From the NCBI RefSeq assembly GCF_007673235.1, contig NZ_VDZH01000004.1, positions 408,620-472,619 on the forward strand: a stretch of 64,000 nucleotides of DNA. The letters run 5' to 3'. The position numbers and the translations under genes were made by a program. How positions within the stretch are numbered: the stretch's first letter is position 1; every line of letters begins with the position of its first letter. Below are positions 8,715 to 19,280 of this stretch, piece after piece. Origin of the DNA: Curtobacterium pusillum (lineage in GTDB: Bacteria > Actinomycetota > Actinomycetes > Actinomycetales > Microbacteriaceae). The notes beneath the pieces were generated by a model. It made no database searches, had not been told where the DNA came from, and saw nothing but the letters and a program-made list of their open reading frames with translations.

Positions 8715-9683
8715 GTGACCGACACGACCGCTGCCACCGACCTCCCGACCCACGCCTGGGGCCACGGCCTCGCGACGATCGCCGCCGACGGCACGACGCT
8801 GGACACCTGGTACCCGGAGACGCACCTCGGCGCACTGCCGACCGACGAGGCCTTCCCCGCCGAACTGCAGGCGCACGTCGGCGACGACGCCCGCCGCGAC
8901 GTCCGCATCGAGGCCGTCACGACCGAGGTCACCATCGACGCCGCCCCGTCGAGCACCGAGGACGCGTACCTGCGTCTGCACCTCCTGAGCCACCTGCACG
9001 TGCGCCCGAACGAGATCAACCTCGACGGCGTCTTCGCGTACCTGCCGATCGTCGCGTGGACGAACGCCGGCCCCGTGCACCCCGACTCCCTCACGCGCTT
9101 GCGTCCGGGCCTGCAGCGCGCGGGCATCGCCGTGCACGCCATCGACAAGTTCCCGCGCCTGGTCGACTACGTCGTCCCGGACCGCGTCCGCATCGGTGAC
9201 GCCAACCGCGTCCGTCTCGGTGCGCACCTCGCACCGGGCACGACCGTGATGCACGAGGGCTTCGTGAACTTCAACGCGGGCACCCTCGGCGACGCCATGA
9301 TCGAGGGCCGTGTCTCGCAGGGAGTCGTCGTCGGCAACGGCACCGACATCGGCGGCGGGGCGTCCATCATGGGCACGCTCTCCGGCGGCGGCACGCACCG
9401 GGTCTCCCTCGGTGAGCGCGCACTCCTCGGGGCGAACGCCGGCCTCGGCATCTCGCTCGGCGACGACTCCGTCATCGAGGCGGGTCTCTACGTGACGGCC
9501 GGCACGAAGGTCGTCCTCGTCGGTGCGGCACCGAACCCGGACGGCACCCCGAAGACCGTCAAGGCCGCTGAGCTCTCCGGCACCCCGAACATCCTGTTCC
9601 GCCGCAACTCGCTCTCCGGCGCCGTCGAGGCGCTCCAGCGCCAGGGGCAGGGCATCCAGCTCAACACCGCGCTCCACGCGTGA
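8715..9683 (+). CDS. dapD: tetrahydrodipicolinate N-succinyltransferase
   Basis: The 322-residue enzyme transfers succinate from succinyl-CoA to tetrahydrodipicolinate, in lysine and meso-DAP synthesis. GTG is the start. The N-terminal half is the actinobacterial-type domain. From about residue 165 the left-handed beta-helix hexapeptide pattern appears ([45 protein letters not shown]). The C-terminal [11 protein letters not shown] fits the family. It shares a divergent promoter region with dapE. Confidence 0.93.
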   Translation: MTDTTAATDLPTHAWGHGLATIAADGTTLDTWYPETHLGALPTDEAFPAELQAHVGDDARRDVRIEAVTTEVTIDAAPSSTEDAYLRLHLLSHLHVRPNEINLDGVFAYLPIVAWTNAGPVHPDSLTRLRPGLQRAGIAVHAIDKFPRLVDYVVPDRVRIGDANRVRLGAHLAPGTTVMHEGFVNFNAGTLGDAMIEGRVSQGVVVGNGTDIGGGASIMGTLSGGGTHRVSLGERALLGANAGLGISLGDDSVIEAGLYVTAGTKVVLVGAAPNPDGTPKTVKAAELSGTPNILFRRNSLSGAVEALQRQGQGIQLNTALHA

Positions 9684-9688
9684 CGCAC

Positions 9689-9732
9689 CGGACTGGAGGC
9701 ACGGTGCCAGCCCGCCCCGCGCCTCCAGTCCG
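9689..9732. repeat. intergenic palindrome (family member 2, imperfect)
   Basis: Outer arms CGGACTGGAGGC (9689-9700) and GCCTCCAGTCCG (9721-9732) are exact. The left inner part ACGGTGCCAG matches the family, but the right inner part has drifted. It starts six bases after the dapD stop. Confidence 0.75.
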
Positions 9733-9748
9733 ACACTGAGTGAGCAGC

Positions 9749-9781
9749 AATGGTCGGGTCCCGTCTCGGGACCCGACCATT
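9749..9781. terminator. bidirectional terminator between dapD and gltA
   Basis: Arms AATGGTCGGGTCCC and GGGACCCGACCATT (14 bp, exact) flank the loop GTCTC, between the convergent ends of dapD and gltA. Confidence 0.85.
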
Positions 9782-9810
9782 CGTGCTCTCTGAACGCGCC
9801 GCGCCGCGCG

Positions 9811-11169
<1,359 letters not shown>

Positions 11170-11260
11170 GATGACAGCCTAATCGCGCCCACTGTCGGTC
11201 GTGCACACATCGAGCCTCAGGACTTGGTGGGAACCACGGATTGCGCGCAGCGCGAAAGCG

Positions 11261-12379
11261 TCAGGCGGACGCCAGACGCTGGGCACTCGCCAGGCGCTGG
11301 GCGGCTGCGGCGATGCGCTCGTCGGTCGCCGTGAGCGCCACGCGCACGTGCTCGGACCCCGCCGGACCGTAGAACGTACCGGGAGCGACGAGGATGCCGC
11401 GTTCGGCCAGCCACGCCACGGTGTCCAGGGCGGGCTCGCCGCGGGTGGCCCAGAGGTACAGGCCGGCGTCGCTGTGGTCGATCCGGAAGCCGGCACCCTC
11501 GAGTGCCCGTCGGAGCATGTTCCGTCGGGCCCGGTAGCGCGCCTTCTGCTGCTGCACGTGGCTCTCGTCGGCGAGGGCGACGATCATGGCCTCCTGCACG
11601 GGCAGCGGCGGCATCATGCCAGTGTGCTTCCGGACCGCCAGGACGTCGGCGAGGACCGCTGCGTCACCGGCGACGAACGCGGCACGGTACCCGGCGAGGT
11701 TCGACTGCTTCGACAGCGAGTACACGCTGAGGACGCCGTCGAGCGAGTCGCCCACCACGCGGGGGTCGAGGATCGTCGGGGTCGGGGTGGTGTCGTACGG
11801 TGCGACCCAGCCGAGTTCGGCGTAGCACTCGTCTCCGACGATGACCGCACCGAGCTCACGGGCGCGGGCGACCGCGACCCGGAGGTCCTCGACGGACAGC
11901 ACGCGGCCGTCGGGGTTGCCCGGCGAGTTCAGCCAGACGAGCTTCGTCGATTCCGGCCACGCCGCGGGGTCGTCGGACGCCAGGGCGGTGGCTCCGACCA
12001 GCGCCGCACCGAGCTCGTACGTCGGGTACGCGGCCGCGGGGAACACCACGGTGTCGCCGCGCCCGATGCCGAGCCAGAGCGCCAGCCCGGCGATGAACTC
12101 CTTCGAGCCGATCGTCGGCAGCACCTGGTCGGGCGTCAGCGTCACGCCCTGGCGTCGGCCGTACCAGGCGGCGATCGCCTCACGCAGGGCCGGGGTGCCG
12201 GCGACCTGCGGGTAGGCGTGCGCGTCCGTGGCCTCGGCGAGTGCCGTGCGCACGACCGCGGGTGTCGGGTCGACGGGCGAGCCGACGCTGAGGTCGACGA
12301 TGCCGCCCTCGTAGGCTGCGGCCTGCTGCTTGAACGGGACCAGCTGGTCCCAGGGGAAGTCGGGGAGGTCGAGCGCCAC
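11261..12379 (-). CDS. dapC: succinyldiaminopimelate transaminase
   Basis: This 372-residue class I PLP aminotransferase is read from the GTG that gives MALDLPDFPWDQLVPF, a typical actinobacterial DapC start. Visible motifs are NSPGNPDGRVLS, VGDECYAELGW and the PLP-lysine segment SLSKQSNLAGYRAAF. It makes N-succinyl-LL-DAP for DapE. Its start is 14 bases from the stop of the ferredoxin gene, an arrangement common in actinomycetes, and the two are probably co-transcribed. The C-terminus contains a short duplicated LASAQRLASA. Confidence 0.9.
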   Translation of the reverse strand: MALDLPDFPWDQLVPFKQQAAAYEGGIVDLSVGSPVDPTPAVVRTALAEATDAHAYPQVAGTPALREAIAAWYGRRQGVTLTPDQVLPTIGSKEFIAGLALWLGIGRGDTVVFPAAAYPTYELGAALVGATALASDDPAAWPESTKLVWLNSPGNPDGRVLSVEDLRVAVARARELGAVIVGDECYAELGWVAPYDTTPTPTILDPRVVGDSLDGVLSVYSLSKQSNLAGYRAAFVAGDAAVLADVLAVRKHTGMMPPLPVQEAMIVALADESHVQQQKARYRARRNMLRRALEGAGFRIDHSDAGLYLWATRGEPALDTVAWLAERGILVAPGTFYGPAGSEHVRVALTATDERIAAAAQRLASAQRLASA

Positions 12380-12393
12380 GTGCGAGCTCCGGT

Positions 12394-12711
12394 TCAGCCG
12401 CGGGGCGGTTCGGCCATGACGACCGGGTGGTCCTTGTGGATCACACCGACCTTCGCGGCACCGCCGGGCGAACCGACCTCCTCGAAGAACTCGACGTTGG
12501 CCTTGTAGTAGTCGGCCCACTCGTCGGGGAGGTCGTCCTCGTAGTAGATCGCCTCGACCGGGCAGACGGGCTCACACGCACCGCAGTCGACGCACTCGTC
12601 GGGGTGGATGTACAGCGACCGGTCACCCTCGTAGATGCAGTCGACCGGGCATTCGTCGATGCACGCGCGGTCCTTCACGTCGACACAGGGCTGGGCGATC
12701 ACGTACGTCAC
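12394..12711 (-). CDS. fdxA: 7Fe ferredoxin
   Basis: The 105-residue electron carrier has one site of the C-x7-C-x3-CP type (C9...C17...C21P) for a [3Fe-4S] cluster and one CVDCGACEPVCP site for a [4Fe-4S] cluster, each supplemented by a distant Cys. The tail FFEEVGSPGGAAKVG is the usual C-terminal extension of the actinobacterial FdxA. The start is GTG with GGAG upstream. It lies directly before dapC. Confidence 0.95.
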   Translation of the reverse strand: MTYVIAQPCVDVKDRACIDECPVDCIYEGDRSLYIHPDECVDCGACEPVCPVEAIYYEDDLPDEWADYYKANVEFFEEVGSPGGAAKVGVIHKDHPVVMAEPPRG

Positions 12712-12748
12712 GGCTGGGGTGCTCCCTTCGGACTGAGCGTTGTCAAGT

Positions 12749-13975
12749 CTACTCGCGGCGGGCGGGATCCCCTGACCGCGAGCCGGTGCCGACATCGGTA
12801 CCCACGCGCGCACCGGACCGCAGCCCGGACAGGTCCGGCCATGCCAGCACGAGCGCGGCGACCACGGCCGGCCCGAACGTCCACACGTACCCCGCGGTGT
12901 TCGCGAGGACGAGCGGCGAGCTCTGCCCACCGACGGACACGAGGACCTGGGTCGCCAGGATGATCCCGAGCCCGACGGCGGCGACCATCGCCCGCGAGCG
13001 GTACAGGAGCCGGATGCCGACGGTCAGCCCGACCACGATCAGCGACGTGAGGACCATGCCGATCGGGAACGCACCGAGGGTCTGCTGGTGGGTGACCGTG
13101 CCGAGCCCGCCGACGACGAGTCCGAGCACGAGGGCGACGACGACCGCGGTGACCTTCCCCTGGCCGGACATCTCGGCGTAGGTCTGCGGGGCCGGAACCG
13201 CGGGGGCGTCGGCGTGGCGGAACGCCTCCACGGCGGGAGCGTGGTGGCGGACACCGTGCGGCATCACCCACGAGAGCGCGGTCGGGTCGGCGGGGTCCGC
13301 CGGGTCGACGGTCACCTGCGAGCGGTACTGCTCGACGGCGGCACGGAGCTTCGCCCGGACCGGCAGGACGTCGACCGTGACGTCGGCTTCGGTCGTCGTC
13401 GGGTCGACGATCATCGAGAACGGCAGTTCCTCGGCCCTGGCTGCGTACCGCGCGGCGTGGTGGACGCGGACGTGGTCCGGGTGGCCGTACCCGCCGTCGT
13501 CGGCGTAGCTGACCACGGCGTCGGCGGCGGTGGACCGGATCGCGGCCCGGATGTCGTCCACGACCTCGCCGAGGTCCGCCGCCGTCAGCGAGTCGGCAGG
13601 GGCGTCGTCGGCGGCGATCGCACGGCCGTCCGGCCCCCACTGCATGCCGGAGTCGCTGTAGCGCCGCTCCGGGAGGTCGGTCGGACGTGCTCCCGCCCCA
13701 CCGAGCCACAGGTGCGCCGGTCCCCCGAGGGCAGCCAGCGCGCCGGCGATCTCGGTCTCCCGGTGGGCGGCGACACGGGGACCGTCGCCGAAGAGCGGCG
13801 CGAGCAGCGGTGTGAGCATCTCGCCGCGCTCACCCCGCGTCGCGGTGAGCACGGTGACCTCGGCGCCCAGCTCGAGCAGCGTGGCGATCGTCCCGCCCGA
13901 CGAGAGCGTCTCGTCGTCGGGGTGGGCGTGCACGAACAGCACGCGTTCGGGGCGGGTGGCAGCGACCTTCGACAT
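12749..13975 (-). CDS. PIG-L family deacetylase fused to a membrane domain
   Basis: The 408-residue protein has two parts. Residues 1 to ~285 are a PIG-L/MshB-like zinc deacetylase: FVHAHPDDETLSSGG gives the AHPDDE zinc ligands, and DGGYGHPDHVRVH supplies the third histidine. Residues ~295-395 contain about four hydrophobic helices ending in a polar tail. MshB deacetylates GlcNAc-inositol in mycothiol synthesis; whether this fusion does so, or acts on another GlcNAc conjugate, is not decided by the sequence. It precedes fdxA on the same strand. Confidence 0.8.
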   Translation of the reverse strand: MSKVAATRPERVLFVHAHPDDETLSSGGTIATLLELGAEVTVLTATRGERGEMLTPLLAPLFGDGPRVAAHRETEIAGALAALGGPAHLWLGGAGARPTDLPERRYSDSGMQWGPDGRAIAADDAPADSLTAADLGEVVDDIRAAIRSTAADAVVSYADDGGYGHPDHVRVHHAARYAARAEELPFSMIVDPTTTEADVTVDVLPVRAKLRAAVEQYRSQVTVDPADPADPTALSWVMPHGVRHHAPAVEAFRHADAPAVPAPQTYAEMSGQGKVTAVVVALVLGLVVGGLGTVTHQQTLGAFPIGMVLTSLIVVGLTVGIRLLYRSRAMVAAVGLGIILATQVLVSVGGQSSPLVLANTAGYVWTFGPAVVAALVLAWPDLSGLRSGARVGTDVGTGSRSGDPARRE

Positions 13976-14001
13976 CGGGTCCCAGCGTACGGGCTGGGCG
14001 A

Positions 14002-14544
14002 CTAACGGGGCGTCACGATGTACGTCGCGGTCACGCCGTCCGCGCCGTCCGAGAAGGTCAGGACGACCCGGTACGCGTCGCTGCGGAACATCCCGAAGGC
14101 ACTCGACGAGTCCGCGCGCTTCGCCGACTCCGTGAACCCGGCGTCGGTGAGCTGCTGGTCGGCGGTCGCGAAGTCGTCCACCGACGACGCGCGCACCTGG
14201 GCGACCCAGCCGGAGCCGTTCGGCCCCGCACCGCCGCCGAGCACGGTGCCGTCGACGAGCGGGACCTCGGTCGTCGGGAAGCCGTCGGGCACCTTGCCGT
14301 CGGAGGTCACGTTCGTGCCCTTGAGCGCCGTGTCGAGCGCACCGTCGATCCCTCCGGCGACCGAGGCCATGCCGTCCTGGATCGCCTTGCCGTCGATCCC
14401 CTTGACCCCGTCGGCGACGCTCGACGCCACCGAGGACCCGAGGTCCGTCGCCTGCTTCACGGCGTCGGACGAGCAGCCGGCCAGGCCGGCGAGGGCGATG
14501 CCGGCAGCGACGGCGGCGATCAGGGTGCGGGTCGGGGTGCGCAT
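14002..14544 (-). CDS. predicted lipoprotein of unknown function
   Basis: The 180-residue protein has a basic N-terminus, a hydrophobic stretch and the lipobox LAGC near residue 23, so it should be lipid-anchored outside the membrane. The mature part is soluble, Ser/Asp/Gly-rich, and ends DGADGVTATYIVTPR. No family was recognised. It lies 26 bases upstream of the PIG-L fusion gene and is probably in the same transcript. Confidence 0.7.
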   Translation of the reverse strand: MRTPTRTLIAAVAAGIALAGLAGCSSDAVKQATDLGSSVASSVADGVKGIDGKAIQDGMASVAGGIDGALDTALKGTNVTSDGKVPDGFPTTEVPLVDGTVLGGGAGPNGSGWVAQVRASSVDDFATADQQLTDAGFTESAKRADSSSAFGMFRSDAYRVVLTFSDGADGVTATYIVTPR

Positions 14545-14566
14545 GCGCAGAACCCTAGAGGGCCAG

Positions 14567-14633
14567 CCGGGAGGCGCGGCGTGAGTCCCCTGGGAACGTC
14601 ACGTGCGTGACGGGGTCGCGCCGCGCCTCCCGG
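14567..14633. repeat. long-loop variant of the intergenic palindrome
   Basis: CCGGGAGGCGCGGC (14567-14580) and its exact complement (14620-14633) are separated by 39 bases. The arm sequence resembles the palindrome family, and the site lies downstream of the M20 gene. Confidence 0.6.
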
Positions 14634-14657
14634 TCGCCTTGTGCAGGACCGCCTGCG

Positions 14658-15851
14658 TCAGGCGACGTACGCGCGCGTCGCCGCCACGAGGGCGTCGACG
14701 CCCACCGGGATGGCCGTCTCGGCCTGCGGCGCGTAGAACGGCGAGTGGTTGCTCGGGATGTCCTCACCGCGGCGGAAGAGCTCCGGGTCCGTGATGCCCG
14801 TGAACCAGTAGACGAGCGGTGCGCCGCTGGCCGTGGCGAGCTGCCCGACGTCCTCGGACGCCATCGCGAGCCCGATCTCGAGGTCCCGGGCGCCGGACAC
14901 CTCGGCACGGATCGCGTCGAGGACGACCTGCGCCTGCTCGGCGTCGTTCACGGTGACCTCGGCGCCGGGCGAGCGCACGATCGTCGGCTCGGGCAGCCCG
15001 CCGGCCTCGCTCTCGGCTCGGACGATCCGCTCGATCGACGCGATGATCCGCGCGCGGGTCCCCTCGTTGCGGGCACGCGTCGAGATCTCGATGACGGCCT
15101 GGTCCGGGATGATGTTCGCGCGGGTGCCGGAGTGGAAGCTGCCGACGGTGACGACGCCGGCGTCGCTCGGCGAGACCTCGCGCGAGACCACGGTCTGCAG
15201 GCGGACGACGGCGGACGCGGCCGTGACGATCGGGTCGAGGGACGCCTGCGGGGCGGAACCGTGCGCGCCCCGGCCGTTGAACGTCACGGTGAGCCGGTCG
15301 CTCGATGCCATCACCGGGCCGCTGCCCACCGCGACGATGCCGACGGGTGCCGGCGCGGAGTGCTGCCCGAGGACGACGTCGGGCTTCGGGAACCGGTCGA
15401 CCAGGCCGTCCTCGACCATGGACCGGGCGCCGGAGATGACCTCTTCGGCGGGCTGGAAGACGGCGACGACCGTGCCGTGCCAGTCGTCCGTGGTCGCGGC
15501 GAGGCGTTCGAGGGTGCCGAGCAGCCACGTCACGTGGATGTCGTGGCCGCAGGCGTGCATCGTCGGGACGTCGTTGCCCTCTTCGTCGGTGCCGCGGTGC
15601 TCGCTCGCGTAGGGCAGGCCGGTGCGCTCCTGCACGGGCAACCCGTCCATGTCGGCGCGGAGCCACACCACGGGGCCCTCGCCGTTCGACAGCACGCCCA
15701 CGACGCCGGTCCGGCCGACGCCCGTCGTCACCTCGATCCCGCCGATCTCCTCGAGCTTCGCGGCGACGATGCCCGCCGTGCGGTGCTCCTGGAAGCCGAG
15801 CTCGGGGTGTGCGTGGAGGTCCTGGTACAGCGAGAGGAGGTCGAGAGTCAC
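14658..15851 (-). CDS. M20 family amidohydrolase
   Basis: The 397-residue enzyme is read from the GTG giving MTLDLLSLYQDLHAHPELGFQEHRT, a conserved N-terminus of the M20D amidohydrolases. MHACGHDIHVTWLLG and FQPAEEVISGA provide metal ligands and the catalytic Glu. The family includes IAA-amino acid, hippurate and N-acetyl-DAP hydrolases, so the substrate is an open question. An in-frame ATG 36 bases further up adds residues that do not fit the family. Confidence 0.85.
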   Translation of the reverse strand: MTLDLLSLYQDLHAHPELGFQEHRTAGIVAAKLEEIGGIEVTTGVGRTGVVGVLSNGEGPVVWLRADMDGLPVQERTGLPYASEHRGTDEEGNDVPTMHACGHDIHVTWLLGTLERLAATTDDWHGTVVAVFQPAEEVISGARSMVEDGLVDRFPKPDVVLGQHSAPAPVGIVAVGSGPVMASSDRLTVTFNGRGAHGSAPQASLDPIVTAASAVVRLQTVVSREVSPSDAGVVTVGSFHSGTRANIIPDQAVIEISTRARNEGTRARIIASIERIVRAESEAGGLPEPTIVRSPGAEVTVNDAEQAQVVLDAIRAEVSGARDLEIGLAMASEDVGQLATASGAPLVYWFTGITDPELFRRGEDIPSNHSPFYAPQAETAIPVGVDALVAATRAYVA

Positions 15852-15873
15852 GCACCCCACGCTACAACCGAAG

Positions 15874-15910
15874 ACCGGCCCGGCCACCTCGACGAGGTGA
15901 CCGGGCCGGT
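15874..15910. terminator. terminator downstream of typA
   Basis: ACCGGCCCGGCCACCTC and GAGGTGACCGGGCCGGT pair over 17 positions with one mismatch and a 3-base loop. It lies 32 bases past the typA stop, ahead of the M20 gene. Confidence 0.8.
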
Positions 15911-15941
15911 CGTGGAGGGCGTGCCTCCAGGCTGTCCGCGC

Positions 15942-17864
15942 TTACGCGTCCTGACGCTTCAGGCGGGCGTACGCACGCTGGCGGGCCTGCGCGTCGAGCT
16001 CCACCTTGCGGATGCGCACGGCGTCGGGCGTGACCTCGACGCACTCGTCCTCACGAGCGAACTCGAGGCACTCCTCGAGCGACAGCTGGCGTGACGGCGT
16101 CATCGACTCGAAGGAGTCCGCGTTCGCCGAACGCATGTTCGTGAGCTTCTTCTCCTTGGTGATGTTGACGTCCATGTCGTCGGCGCGCGAGTTCTCGCCG
16201 ATGACCATGCCCTCGTAGACCTCTTCCGTGGGGTTGACGAAGAACGTCATCCGCTCCTGGAGGTTCGTGATGGCGAACGGCGTGACGACACCCGAACGGT
16301 CGGACACGATCGAGCCGTTGATGCGGGTCTGGATCGGGCCGGCCCACTCGGCGTAGCCGTGCGAGATCGCGTTGGCGATGCCGGTGCCGCGGGTCTCGGT
16401 GAGGAACGCGGTGCGGAAGCCGATCAGGCCACGCGACGGCACGATGAACTCCATGCGGATCCAGCCGGTGCCGTGGTTCGTCATGTTCTCCATGCGACCC
16501 TTGCGCGCGGCCATGAGCTGCGTGATCGCGCCGAGGTGCTCCTCCGGCGTGTCGATCGTCATGTGCTCGTACGGCTCCTGGAGCTTGCCGTTCTCGTCAC
16601 GCTTGGTGACGACCTGCGGCTTGCCGACCGTGAGCTCGAAGCCCTCACGACGCATCTGCTCGACGAGGATGGCCAGCGCGAGCTCGCCGCGGCCCTGGAC
16701 CTCCCACGCGTCCGGACGACCGATGTCGAGGACCTTGAGCGAGACGTTGCCGATGAGCTCGCGGTCGAGGCGGTCCTTGACCATGCGCGCCGTGAGCTTA
16801 TGGCCCTTGACCTTGCCGACGAGCGGGCTGGTGTTCGTGCCGATCGTCATCGAGATCGCCGGGTCGTCGACCGTGATGGTCGGCAGCGGGCGGACGTCCT
16901 CGGGGTCGGTCAGGGTCTCACCGATGGTGATCGTGTCGAAGCCGGCGACGGCGACGATGTCACCGGGGCCCGCCGACTCGGCCGGGTAGCGCTCGAGCGC
17001 CTTGGTGACGAGGAGCTCGGTGATGCGGGCGTTCGCGACGGTGCCGTCGTGCTTGACCCACGCGACCGTCTGGCCCTTCTTCATCGTGCCGTGGAAGATG
17101 CGGAGCAGCGCGAGGCGACCGAGGAACGGCGACGCGTCGAGGTTCGTGACGTGCGCCTGCAGCGGGTGCTCGTCGTCGTACTTCGGGGCCGGGACGTGCT
17201 GCAGGATCGCCTCGAACAGCGGCTCGAGGTCGTCGTTGTCAGGCAGCGAGCCGTCGGCCGGCTTGTTGCGGCTGGCCGCACCCGCACGGCCCGAGGCGTA
17301 CACCACGGGGACGTCGAGGATGGCGTCGAGGTCGAGGTCGTCGACCTCGTCCGACAGGTCGGACGCGAGGCCGAGGAGCAGGTCCTGCGACTCGGAGACG
17401 ACCTCGTCGATGCGGGAGTCCGGGCGGTCCGTCTTGTTGACGAGCAGGATCACCGGGAGCTTCGCCGCGAGCGCCTTGCGGAGCACGAAGCGGGTCTGGG
17501 GCAGCGGACCCTCGGACGCGTCGACGAGCAGCACGACACCGTCGACCATGGAGAGGCCGCGCTCGACCTCGCCACCGAAGTCGGCGTGACCCGGGGTGTC
17601 GATCACGTTGATCGTGATCGGGCCGTCCGAGCCGAACTCCGTCGCGTGCTTGCCGTTGTAGAGCACCGACGTGTTCTTCGCGAGGATGGTGATGCCCTTC
17701 TCGCGCTCGAGGTCGTTCGAGTCCATCATCCGGTCTTCGCCCTCGAAGTGGGCGTCGAACGAGTTGGTCTGCGTGAGCATCGCGTCGACGAGCGTGGTCT
17801 TGCCGTGGTCGACGTGTGCCACGATGGCGACGTTGCGCAGGTCGGACCGGGTGGCGAGCGCCAT
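15942..17864 (-). CDS. typA: ribosome-binding translational GTPase TypA/BipA
   Basis: The 640-residue GTPase acts on the ribosome in stress and cold adaptation and in large-subunit assembly. G1 is AHVDHGKTT, the switch region reads KGITILAKNT, G3 is DTPGHADFGGE and G4 is NKTDR. Domains II, III/V and the TypA-specific C-terminal domain (RGLIGFRTAFLTETRGTG) follow in order. The ATG beginning MALATRSDLR was chosen over the ATG nine bases upstream because GAAGGA is correctly spaced only for the former. Confidence 0.95.
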   Translation of the reverse strand: MALATRSDLRNVAIVAHVDHGKTTLVDAMLTQTNSFDAHFEGEDRMMDSNDLEREKGITILAKNTSVLYNGKHATEFGSDGPITINVIDTPGHADFGGEVERGLSMVDGVVLLVDASEGPLPQTRFVLRKALAAKLPVILLVNKTDRPDSRIDEVVSESQDLLLGLASDLSDEVDDLDLDAILDVPVVYASGRAGAASRNKPADGSLPDNDDLEPLFEAILQHVPAPKYDDEHPLQAHVTNLDASPFLGRLALLRIFHGTMKKGQTVAWVKHDGTVANARITELLVTKALERYPAESAGPGDIVAVAGFDTITIGETLTDPEDVRPLPTITVDDPAISMTIGTNTSPLVGKVKGHKLTARMVKDRLDRELIGNVSLKVLDIGRPDAWEVQGRGELALAILVEQMRREGFELTVGKPQVVTKRDENGKLQEPYEHMTIDTPEEHLGAITQLMAARKGRMENMTNHGTGWIRMEFIVPSRGLIGFRTAFLTETRGTGIANAISHGYAEWAGPIQTRINGSIVSDRSGVVTPFAITNLQERMTFFVNPTEEVYEGMVIGENSRADDMDVNITKEKKLTNMRSANADSFESMTPSRQLSLEECLEFAREDECVEVTPDAVRIRKVELDAQARQRAYARLKRQDA

Positions 17865-17983
17865 ACAGGACATCCTTCAATTTCTTGGGAAGAGTCGGGC
17901 CGGCAGCATCGGCGCCACGCCCGCGGGCAGAACGCCCGACACGCCAGTCTACCGGTAGTTCGCAACCGACAGGAGTACAGCCG

Positions 17984-18733
17984 ATGAGCCGACGGCGAAC
18001 GTGGACCGAGATCACGATCGTGCTCATGCTCTCGCTGGGTGGCAGCGCCCTGTACTCGGTGCTCCAGATCATCGACGACCTGTCCCAGACGACCCCCCTC
18101 GGACAGCAGTCCACGGCGCTCAACACGTCGACGACCACGGTGCAGTACGTCGACCTCGCACGGCAGCTGGTCGGCATCGCGGTCGACCTGGCGCCGGTGG
18201 CCCTCGTCTGCTTCCTGCTCTGGAGCACGACGCGCCCGCACCTCGCCCGGCTGGGCATCGACCGGTTCCGCGCACGCCCCGACCTCGGTGGCGCGGCGCT
18301 CATCGCCCTGTGCATCGGCATCCCGGGGCTGGCGCTGTACTTCACGGGCCGCGCACTCGGCTTCACCGTGAACGTGAACCCCGCGGCGCTCGACTCGTAC
18401 TGGTGGACGATCCCCGTCCTGCTGCTGTCCGCGATCCGCTCCGGCCTGCAGGAGGAAGTGATCGTCGTCGGGTACCTGTACGAGCGCCTCGGGGGCCTCG
18501 GGTGGGGCCGCTGGCAGATCATCCTGTCGACCGCCGTCCTGCGGGGCAGCTACCACCTGTACCAGGGCTTCGGCGCCTTCGTCGGCAACGCCGTGATGGG
18601 CGTCGTGTTCGGCTGGATCTACACGAAGTGGGGCCGGCTCCTCCCGCTCGTGATCACGCACTGCCTGCTCGACGCCGCGGTGTTCGTCGGGTACCCGTGG
18701 GTCGCGCACGCGTTCCCGCAGCTCTTCCGCTGA
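17984..18733 (+). CDS. CPBP intramembrane metalloprotease
   Basis: The 249-residue protein has several membrane helices. The start is an ATG with AGGAG eleven bases upstream. The Abi/CPBP motifs are present: QEEVIVVGYLYERL (paired Glu and Arg), RGSYHLYQG (second motif His), and THCLLDA (third motif His). Family members process prenylated proteins or act in bacteriocin immunity and regulated proteolysis; the target here is unknown. It is divergent from typA. Confidence 0.85.
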   Translation: MSRRRTWTEITIVLMLSLGGSALYSVLQIIDDLSQTTPLGQQSTALNTSTTTVQYVDLARQLVGIAVDLAPVALVCFLLWSTTRPHLARLGIDRFRARPDLGGAALIALCIGIPGLALYFTGRALGFTVNVNPAALDSYWWTIPVLLLSAIRSGLQEEVIVVGYLYERLGGLGWGRWQIILSTAVLRGSYHLYQGFGAFVGNAVMGVVFGWIYTKWGRLLPLVITHCLLDAAVFVGYPWVAHAFPQLFR

Positions 18734-18800
18734 CCGGACCCACAGAGAACCCACAGCGCGGCGCGGCGACGCACCGATCCCGCGGCCCTAGCGTGAGCAC

Positions 18801-19280
18801 ATGAGCATCCCCGAGATCGGCGATCCTGCGCCGGGCTTCACCCTGCCCGGCATGATCGTCCGCGACGGGACACGCCTCGACGACGAGTACTCGCTGTCCG
18901 CCGAGATCGGCCGGACGATCGTCCTCGCCTTCTACCCCGGCGACGCCTCCCCCGTCTGCACCGCCCAGCTCTGCAGCTACCAGGAGGAGCTCGACGACTT
19001 CGGCGACCTCGGGGCCGTCGTGTGGGGCGTCAGCCCGCAGGCGCTCGACTCCCACGAGGACTTCGCCCGCGGCTCCTCGCTCACCTTCCCGCTGCTCAGT
19101 GACACCTCGGGCGACGTCATCCGCGCCTACGGCGTGCAGGCGCCGGGCATCGGGCTCCGCCGTTCGGTGTTCGTCATCGGCCCCGACGGCGTGGTCCGCT
19201 GGCGGCACGTCGGACTCGTCGGACTGCGCTTCCCGAAGGCCGAGACGATCCGGGCGCAGATCGAGCTCCTGGTCGCCTGA
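18801..19280 (+). CDS. bcp: Bcp/PrxQ-type peroxiredoxin
   Basis: The 159-residue thiol peroxidase reduces hydrogen peroxide and organic hydroperoxides in the cytosol. FYPGDASPVCTAQLCSYQ holds the peroxidatic Cys (PVCT) and a second Cys five residues later in the 1-Cys/2-Cys Bcp pattern. PDGVVRWRHVG closes the thioredoxin fold. PVCT replaces the more common PxCT with preceding T/S variations seen in the family. The spacing to the CPBP gene is 67 bases. Confidence 0.85.
   Translation: MSIPEIGDPAPGFTLPGMIVRDGTRLDDEYSLSAEIGRTIVLAFYPGDASPVCTAQLCSYQEELDDFGDLGAVVWGVSPQALDSHEDFARGSSLTFPLLSDTSGDVIRAYGVQAPGIGLRRSVFVIGPDGVVRWRHVGLVGLRFPKAETIRAQIELLVA

Noticed and set aside
6366..9677. A 1103-codon open frame on the minus strand across dapE and dapD
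   Set aside because: Only its last 414 codons (6366-7610) look like a protein. The rest is an Arg/Gly/Asp-rich shadow of dapE and dapD in another frame, as expected at high GC.
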